DNA of 35,605 bases from a bacterium (GTDB lineage Bacteria > Planctomycetota > JADGBV01), in assembly GCA_023261545.1 (NCBI GenBank), contig JAHFOS010000024.1, positions 1 through 35,605 on the forward strand, read 5' to 3'. Position 1 is the stretch's first letter. Every line of letters starts with the position of its first letter. The translations under genes were made by a program, and so were the position numbers. The notes under the pieces were generated by a model that did not search any database, was not told where the DNA came from, and saw only the letters and a program-made list of their open reading frames with translations. Of the stretch, positions 32,409 to 35,605 are shown piece after piece.

Positions 32409-32481
32409 GCCTTGGTCGTTCAACCTGGAAGGATGCCGGTCTACGAAACCGGCGATGCTGGTTCGAATCCAGCCCGAGGCA
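32409..32481 (+). tRNA. tRNA-Arg (ACG)
   Basis: Acceptor GCCTTGG/CCGAGGC, anticodon loop CTACGAA on CCGGT/ACCGG, T-arm GCTGG-TTCGAAT-CCAGC, A73. A34 would need TadA deamination to inosine. Confidence 0.93.
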
Positions 32482-32511
32482 TGGCGATGAATTTTCGGCT
32501 TATTTTCGTAT

Positions 32512-32580
32512 CCCGGTGCCATCAGGCGATGATCTCCGCCTCATACGCGGGGAGAGGAGGATCGATACCTTCCACCGGGA
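32512..32580 (+). tRNA. tRNA-Met-type (CAT)
   Basis: Perfect acceptor CCCGGTG/CACCGGG, anticodon loop CTCATAC on TCCGC/GCGGG, A73. C1-G72 is paired and the three G-C initiator pairs are absent, so it is an elongator Met or a lysidine-modified Ile tRNA. D-loop only 5 nt; T-loop ATCGATA. Confidence 0.78.
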
Positions 32581-32584
32581 CTTG

Positions 32585-32655
32585 GCGCCTGTAGTTCAAC
32601 GGCAGAACATCGGTTTTCCAAACCGATCACCCGAGTCCGACTCCCGGCGGGCGCT
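32585..32655 (+). tRNA. tRNA-Gly (TCC)
   Basis: Acceptor GCGCCTG/CGGGCGC, D-stem GTTC/GAAC, anticodon loop TTTCCAA on TCGGT/ACCGA, T73 as in Gly. One A-C mismatch in the T-stem and T-loop TCCGACT. Confidence 0.9.
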
Positions 32656-32661
32656 CTTATG

Positions 32662-32735
32662 GCCGCAGTATCCCAAGCGAGCAGAGGAACCCGTCTCAGA
32701 AACGGGTCATGTGTGACCGAGTCTCACCTGCGGCA
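32662..32735 (+). tRNA. tRNA-Leu (CAG) with short variable region
   Basis: Perfect acceptor GCCGCAG/CTGCGGC, anticodon loop CTCAGAA on CCCGT/ACGGG, A73. The variable region is 4 nt, whereas bacterial tRNA-Leu normally has a long arm. T-loop ACCGAGT and one T-stem mismatch. Confidence 0.82.
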
Positions 32736-32740
32736 TTCCT

Positions 32741-32812
32741 GCACCCGTCGTTCAACCGGAAGGACGGGACCCTCCGAAGGTCCGGATCGCCGTTCAAGTC
32801 GGCGCGAGTGCA
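32741..32812 (+). tRNA. tRNA-Arg (CCG)
   Basis: Acceptor GCACCCG/CGAGTGC with a C-A mismatch at 5-68, perfect anticodon stem GGACC/GGTCC with loop CTCCGAA, T-arm CGCCG-TTCAAGT-CGGCG, A73. Confidence 0.88.
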
Positions 32813-32816
32813 TTCC

Positions 32817-32893
32817 GCCGCGGTACGCAAATCAGGCAAAGCGGCCAGGTCGAGAACCTGGTGATTTTGCGAGTTCGACTCTCGCCCACGGCA
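32817..32893 (+). tRNA. tRNA-Leu (GAG) with short variable region
   Basis: Acceptor GCCGCGG/CCACGGC with a C-A mismatch, anticodon stem CCAGG/CCTGG with loop TCGAGAA (C at position 33), T-arm GCGAG-TTCGACT-CTCGC, A73. Variable region 7 nt, short for Leu. Confidence 0.82.
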
Positions 32894-32898
32894 TTTTC

Positions 32899-32969
32899 GC
32901 GGGTCTGATGTAATGGCAGCATAACCGGCTCCAACCCGGTTCGTGTGGGTTCAAGTCCTACGGCCCGTG
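32899..32969 (+). tRNA. tRNA-Trp (CCA)
   Basis: Acceptor GCGGGTC/GGCCCGT (G1-U72), perfect anticodon stem ACCGG/CCGGT with loop CTCCAAC, T-loop TTCAAGT, G73 as in Trp. Confidence 0.88.
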
Positions 32970-32974
32970 CTAAG

Positions 32975-33137
32975 GAGCTTGTCCATAAATAGCATTCTGG
33001 CTTCGTCCGAGCCTAGCCGTCGGCATGCTGCGTTGCGCTGCATCGGCGATATGCTGCGATATCGCCTGCTTCGCGCGCCTTGCCTGCCTTGGCTTTGCTC
33101 GGCCTCGGGCCGACGCAGCTTATTTATGGATAAGCTC
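32975..33137. mobile_element. 163-bp inverted-repeat element (MITE-like, family C)
   Basis: Near-perfect 17-bp terminal repeats (GAGCTTGTCCATAAATA and its complement with one mismatch) bound a non-coding 163-bp unit that contains an inner hairpin CGGCGATA/TATCGCC. It separates tRNA-Trp from tRNA-Arg(TCT). A non-autonomous transposable element is likeliest. Confidence 0.65.
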
Positions 33138-33141
33138 AAAC

Positions 33142-33214
33142 GCTCCGATCATTCAACGGAACAGGATGGCGCTCTTCTAAGGCGCTCATGAAGGTTCGAA
33201 TCCTTCTCGGAGCA
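33142..33214 (+). tRNA. tRNA-Arg (TCT)
   Basis: Perfect acceptor GCTCCGA/TCGGAGC, anticodon loop CTTCTAA on GCGCT/GGCGC, T-arm GAAGG-TTCGAAT-CCTTC, A73. Confidence 0.92.
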
Positions 33215-33219
33215 TCAGC

Positions 33220-33294
33220 GCCGGAGTGATGCAATCGGGCAGACATCGGAGCTTCAAAAGCTCTGTCCTGAGAGTTCGAGTCTCTCCTCCGGTA
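33220..33294 (+). tRNA. tRNA-Leu (CAA) with short variable region
   Basis: Acceptor GCCGGAG/CTCCGGT (G1-U72), anticodon loop TTCAAAA on GGAGC/GCTCT, T-arm GAGAG-TTCGAGT-CTCTC, A73. Variable region 5 nt, again short for Leu. Confidence 0.83.
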
Positions 33295-33300
33295 TTTCCA

Positions 33301-33371
33301 GCGGCCATGTTGAAATGGCATCAAGCGACCTTGCCAAGGTCGAGTCCCGAGTCCGATTCTCGGTGGCCGCT
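33301..33371 (+). tRNA. tRNA-Gly (GCC)
   Basis: Perfect acceptor GCGGCCA/TGGCCGC, anticodon loop TTGCCAA on CGACC/GGTCG, T73. T-loop TCCGATT. Confidence 0.92.
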
Positions 33372-33377
33372 CTCGCT

Positions 33378-33449
33378 GTGGTGCGTAGCTCAATAGCAGA
33401 GCGCTGGATTGTGAATCCAGAGGCACGGGAGCATAACCCGTCGTACCAC
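33378..33449 (+). tRNA. tRNA-His (GTG)
   Basis: An extra G at -1 faces C73, the hallmark of His tRNA; acceptor TGGTGCG/CGTACCA, D-stem GCTC/GAGC, anticodon loop TTGTGAA on CTGGA/TCCAG. The T-loop AGCATAA is non-canonical. Confidence 0.9.
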
Positions 33450-33453
33450 CTGT

Positions 33454-33539
33454 GGAGGTCGTCCGGCCAGACGAGGAGCCTGCCCTGAAAGCAGGTAGGG
33501 CCCGCAAGGGCCTTGCAGGTGCGAGTCCTGCGACCTCCG
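33454..33539 (+). tRNA. tRNA-Ser (TGA)
   Basis: Perfect acceptor GGAGGTC/GACCTCC, G73, long variable arm (GGGCCCGCAAGGGCC), anticodon stem CCTGC/GCAGG with loop CCTGAAA: C33 precedes the TGA anticodon. T-loop TGCGAGT. Confidence 0.88.
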
Positions 33540-33545
33540 TTCACT

Positions 33546-33618
33546 GGGGCCGAAGCTCATTTGGCAGAGCGCCCGCCTTGCAAGCGGGAGGCAGAGAGTT
33601 CGAAGCTCTCCGGCTCCA
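33546..33618 (+). tRNA. tRNA-Ala (TGC)
   Basis: Acceptor GGGGCCG/CGGCTCC, D-stem GCTC/GAGC, perfect anticodon stem CCCGC/GCGGG with loop CTTGCAA, A73. The Ala-specific G3-U70 pair is present. Confidence 0.95.
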
Positions 33619-33622
33619 CTTT

Positions 33623-33689
33623 CAGCCTGTAGTGTTCAGCAGCAGCACACGAATCTCGGGGAGACGGTGCGAAGCCGTCTCCAGGCTGG
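33623..33689 (+). tRNA. tRNA-like remnant without anticodon arm
   Basis: Acceptor-like CAGCCTG/CAGGCTG, a D-like stem GTGT/ACAC and a T-arm with a 7-bp stem GAGACGG/CCGTCTC and loop TGCGAAG are visible in 67 nt. Only about 11 nt remain where an anticodon arm should be. It is probably a deletion derivative; a novel small structured RNA is the alternative. Confidence 0.35.
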
Positions 33690-33696
33690 CTCGTAT

Positions 33697-33770
33697 CGGA
33701 GTGTAGCTCAGCTTGGCAGAGCGCCCGCCCTGGGAGCGGGAGATCGGTGGTCCGAATCCACCCACTCCGA
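33697..33770 (+). tRNA. tRNA-Pro (TGG)
   Basis: C1-G72 and A73 as in Pro tRNAs, acceptor CGGAGTG/CACTCCG, D-stem GCTC/GAGC, anticodon stem CCCGC/GCGGG with loop CCTGGGA: C33 instead of T33. T-loop TCCGAAT. Confidence 0.9.
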
Positions 33771-33778
33771 CTGATGAC

Positions 33779-33849
33779 GATCCCATAGCCAAGTGGCAAG
33801 GCGGCCGGCTGCAACCCGGCGATCGGAGGTTCGATTCCTCCTGGGGTCT
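33779..33849 (+). tRNA. tRNA-Cys (GCA)
   Basis: Acceptor GATCCCA/TGGGGTC, perfect anticodon stem GCCGG/CCGGC with loop CTGCAAC, T-arm GGAGG-TTCGATT-CCTCC, T73 as in Cys. Confidence 0.93.
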
Positions 33850-33883
33850 TCCCGGTCTGTCCTTTTAACAGGGGCGGTTCCTT

Positions 33884-33969
33884 GTAATAGTTTAATCATG
33901 ACACGAGACTCCCAGCCGTTCGCCCTTTATCCCCAGTTTTTGGGGATGAGCCTGTCGAAGGGTGAACGG
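33884..33969 (+). mobile_element. Truncated family B element
   Basis: It begins with a degenerate end (GTAATAGTTTA) like copy 3 and keeps the first hairpins (ATCCCCAGTTTTTGGGGAT, CCTGTCGAAG), but the right half is gone. CCGTTCGCCC and GGGTGAACGG now pair as an outer stem. Confidence 0.5.
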
Positions 33970-33980
33970 CGGTGTGTTCC

Positions 33981-34051
33981 GGTCCGTTCGTTCAATGGCA
34001 GGACCGCAGTCTTACAAACTGCTGACGGGGGTTCGATTCCCTCACGGACCA
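33981..34051 (+). tRNA. tRNA-Val (TAC)
   Basis: Perfect acceptor GGTCCGT/ACGGACC, anticodon loop CTTACAA on GCAGT/ACTGC, T-loop TTCGATT, A73. Confidence 0.93.
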
Positions 34052-34096
34052 CTTGGCGCAACCGCCTCATCCCGCCCGGCGGGGAGATTTTCACGC

Positions 34097-34168
34097 TCCC
34101 GAGTGGTGCAACAGGCAGCATGGCCGGCTTTGAACCGGCTGATGCACGTTCAACCCGTGCCTCGGGAA
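34097..34168 (+). tRNA. tRNA-Gln (TTG)
   Basis: Perfect acceptor TCCCGAG/CTCGGGA with the U1-A72 pair typical of Gln, anticodon loop CTTTGAA on GCCGG/CCGGC, T-loop TTCAACC, A73. Confidence 0.92.
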
Positions 34169-34172
34169 TATG

Positions 34173-34245
34173 GCTGCCGTACCTCAAGGGGCAGAGGGCC
34201 TCCTTGGTAAGGAGGAAGTTGCGGGTTCGACACCCGCCGGCAGCT
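34173..34245 (+). tRNA. tRNA-Thr (GGT)
   Basis: Perfect acceptor GCTGCCG/CGGCAGC, D-stem CCTC/GAGG, anticodon loop TTGGTAA on CCTCC/GGAGG, T-loop TTCGACA. T73 agrees with the other two Thr tRNAs here. Confidence 0.93.
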
Positions 34246-34252
34246 CTTGTCG

Positions 34253-34324
34253 GTCCTTGTAGCTCAAGGGAAGAGCGTCCCACTCCTAAGGGGAAGGCTG
34301 GGTGTTCAAATCACCCCAAGGACA
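34253..34324 (+). tRNA. tRNA-Arg (CCT)
   Basis: Perfect acceptor GTCCTTG/CAAGGAC, D-stem GCTC/GAGC, anticodon loop CTCCTAA, A73. The innermost anticodon-stem pair is A-G. Last gene of the array. Confidence 0.9.
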
Positions 34325-34343
34325 TTAAAATCTTCACACGGGT

Positions 34344-34376
34344 GCACGATCCAGCAAGACAGAAACCCAATCGTGC
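34344..34376 (+). other. Hairpin after the tRNA array
   Basis: A 7-bp stem GCACGAT/ATCGTGC with a 19-nt loop lies 20 nt after the last tRNA. It may stop or protect the transcript, but no T-run follows. Confidence 0.3.
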
Positions 34377-34378
34377 TT

Positions 34379-34485
34379 CCGGGGGGATTGTCCACAGAGA
34401 ACACAGATTAACACAGATAATAATCAGTCAGGGCTGGCCTCATTTATCAGTGCAATTCAGTGTAATCTGTGGATAACTCTTGGTT
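34379..34485. repeat. Intergenic repeat family A, copy 2 (CCACAGA type)
   Basis: CCACAGAGAACACAGATTAACAC at its left (from 34392) and TGTAATCTGTGG at its right (to 34472) form inverted arms. Flanks match the copy at 7126-7232. It marks the right border of the array. From 34486 to 34716 I see no convincing gene. Confidence 0.65.
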
Positions 34486-34716
34486 GGGGAATCGGAGACC
34501 CAGGAAAAAACTGGGAAAACATCATGGAAGTGCGCGTTCTTTGGATGAACCTAACATAACCCTGCTGCGGGAAGATCATGAAGACGCCATTCCTTGCCGG
34601 GTAAGGGGATATCTGGAACGCTTCACGACCGCCGCCGGAGTCCCACTCTGCCCGCGGCCTCCGGGCGTGGGAAAAAATCACTGTAAAAAATCCGGGGTGG
34701 CCCGTCTCAAAGGCAG

Positions 34717-35343
34717 ATGAACGAGGAGGACTCAAGAACCCCCGCCTCCCTGGGCGGTGCGGCGCCGGTCGCCGCGCCCCCCACGGAGGTCGCTAAGGGA
34801 GAAGAGGGGCCGCTCCTCGATCTTCGCGACCTCCGTTCCGTGATCCTCCAATTCGAGACGCCACTTTTGCGCTACACCTTACATTTGCTCGGCTCCGGTG
34901 CCCCCGAGGCCGAGGACGTGGTCCAGGAGACCTTCTTTCGCTTGCACCAGCAAGTGCAGGAATCCGGGCCGGAAAGCATCCACAACCCACGCGCCTGGCT
35001 CTACCGCGTGGCCCACAACCTGGCCATGGAAGCTGGCCGGCGCCGCGGTCACGACAAGCAGGCCGGCGACGAGCTGCTGCGGCGCTCGGAGGCGGAGGCG
35101 GGCCGGGACGGCGACCTCTTGGAACAGCTCGTGCGCCGCGAGGCCGGCGAAATGGCCTTGCGCGAACTCAAGAACCTCCCCGACGACGAGCGCCAGATCC
35201 TGCTCTTGAAGGCCATCCAGGGACTGAAGCTGCGCGAAATCTCCGAGGTGACGGGGCTCGGCCTTTCAACGGTGGCCTTCAAGCTGAATCAAGGGCTGGC
35301 AGCGCTGGCGCGCCGCCTCAAGGCCGCGGGGGTGGTGGGATGA
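34717..35343 (+). CDS. ECF-family RNA polymerase sigma factor
   Basis: The 208-residue protein has an ~40-residue Pro/Ala-rich N-terminal extension, then sigma region 2 (LLRYTLHLLGSGAPEAEDVVQETFFRLHQQV...NPRAWLYRVAHNLAMEAGRRR), which binds core polymerase and the -10 element, and region 4 (LRELKNLPDDERQILLLKAIQGLKLREISEVTGLGLSTVAFKLNQGLAALARRL), which contacts the -35. Region 3 is absent, as in all ECF factors. ATG 34717 is preceded by a weak purine stretch. Its stop overlaps the ATG of a 24-codon ORF (35340), and an anti-sigma gene follows, so its activity is probably held in check by that protein. Confidence 0.88.
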   Translation: MNEEDSRTPASLGGAAPVAAPPTEVAKGEEGPLLDLRDLRSVILQFETPLLRYTLHLLGSGAPEAEDVVQETFFRLHQQVQESGPESIHNPRAWLYRVAHNLAMEAGRRRGHDKQAGDELLRRSEAEAGRDGDLLEQLVRREAGEMALRELKNLPDDERQILLLKAIQGLKLREISEVTGLGLSTVAFKLNQGLAALARRLKAAGVVG

Positions 35344-35414
35344 ACGAGGGAAACGCCATGCGCCTTTATCCCAATAGCGGAAAGCCCCAGTTCCTTCCAG
35401 GAGCGGTGGAATGA
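35340..35414 (+). CDS. 24-codon ORF between sigma and anti-sigma genes
   Basis: The peptide MNEGNAMRLYPNSGKPQFLPGAVE starts in an ATGA overlap with the sigma stop and ends in an ATGA overlap with the anti-sigma start. Its first residues (MNEGNAM) resemble those of the next protein (MSEENSM), suggesting a partial duplication. It may only couple translation of the two genes. Whether the peptide has a function is unknown. Confidence 0.45.
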   Translation: MNEGNAMRLYPNSGKPQFLPGAVE

Positions 35415-35605
35415 GCGAGGAAAATTCCATGCACTGCGAACAGGCTGAAGTCTTGTTGGCCCAGGCCGCTTACGGAGAACTCGCCCAGGGCGAAGAGGCC
35501 GCGCTGCTCGGCCACGTGCGCGGCTGCCGCGCTTGCAGCGATAAGCTGGGCGAACTCAAGACGGCGGCCAGATTGCTACAAGAGGGGATTGCGGCTGGGC
35601 CGGAG
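35411..35605 (+). CDS. Zinc-finger anti-sigma factor, 5' part
   Basis: The first 65 residues (MSEENSMHCEQAEVLLAQAAYGELAQGEEAALLGHVRGCRACSDKLGELKTAARLL) show the zf-HC2/ZAS zinc-binding motif: an early Cys and HVRGCRAC (HxxxCxxC), found in anti-sigma factors that sequester ECF sigma factors, often in response to thiol oxidation. The gene runs off the window, so any membrane segment or sensor domain is unseen. The preceding ECF gene is the obvious partner. Confidence 0.8.
   Translation, partial: MSEENSMHCEQAEVLLAQAAYGELAQGEEAALLGHVRGCRACSDKLGELKTAARLLQEGIAAGPE

Noticed and set aside
32512-32580. Initiator tRNA-fMet
   Set aside because: Position 1-72 is a C-G pair and the three consecutive G-C pairs of the initiator anticodon stem are missing.
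30821-34324. Numerous 60-230-codon open frames on both strands across the tRNA array
   Set aside because: They run through tRNA cloverleaves and MITE repeats, have no family motifs and change frame across genes; they are chance frames in structured RNA DNA.
34469-34720. 83-codon open frame before the sigma factor
   Set aside because: It starts inside a repeat, has no recognisable domain and overlaps the sigma start; composition is not gene-like.

Overview
The window comes from a GC-rich, Gram-negative-type bacterium: it encodes an outer-membrane porin, a heptosyltransferase-like GT9 enzyme and a lipoprotein. Several genes have the look of the Planctomycetes-Verrucomicrobia group or similar uncultured lineages: a Ser/Thr kinase with DWG in place of DFG and a large periplasmic half, a squalene-cyclase-like repeat protein, FecR and Sel1 proteins, and solute-binding/permease fusions. 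This assignment is an inference from gene style; there is no rRNA to settle it. BshC and a BrxA/BrxB-type bacilliredoxin suggest that bacillithiol is the low-molecular-weight thiol.

Layout. 1-2.3 kb (+): end of a squalene-cyclase-like protein, a D-2-hydroxyacid dehydrogenase, a small zinc-ribbon protein. 2.4-5.9 kb (-): maf, then the operon cbiX-like / EamA transporter / helical-repeat protein / AT-rich orphan. 6.0-7.0 kb (+): a KfrA-like coiled-coil regulator with a perfect palindrome in its own promoter. 7.4-14.2 kb (+): a sugar-type ABC transporter in which the binding protein is fused to the first permease and the second permease carries a roughly 340-residue insert, then a porin-pstS pair behind a Pho-box-like triple repeat. 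14.3-17.3 kb (-): heptosyltransferase, bacilliredoxin fusion, Fic protein. 17.4-18.2 kb (-): a broken gene. 18.3-23.3 kb (-): a tightly overlapped operon ssb-DUF2797-pyrF-xerC/D-manC-sel1. 23.4-28.0 kb (+): bshC and the LRR kinase. 28.1-30.1 kb (-): a beta-propeller protein and a FecR lipoprotein.

30.2-34.5 kb is the most unusual part: about 29 recognisable tRNA genes plus two tRNA-like sequences, all on the + strand, mostly 2-15 nt apart, none encoding CCA, and together covering all 20 amino acids. A TTGACA-type promoter and a structured leader precede them. A ~210-bp palindromic MITE-like family and a second 163-bp inverted-repeat element interrupt the array. Many of these tRNAs break near-universal rules: C33 instead of U33 in four (Thr-TGT, Ser-TGA, Pro-TGG, Leu-GAG), T-loops without the normal T54-T55, three tRNA-Leu with a short variable region, a tRNA-Asn with a long one, and a 66-nt tRNA-Thr with a stunted D-arm. 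This looks like an auxiliary, possibly mobile, complete tRNA set rather than an ordinary chromosomal cluster; that reading is inference.

The window ends with an ECF sigma factor, a 24-codon ORF and a zinc-finger anti-sigma factor, linked by ATGA overlaps and cut by the window edge.
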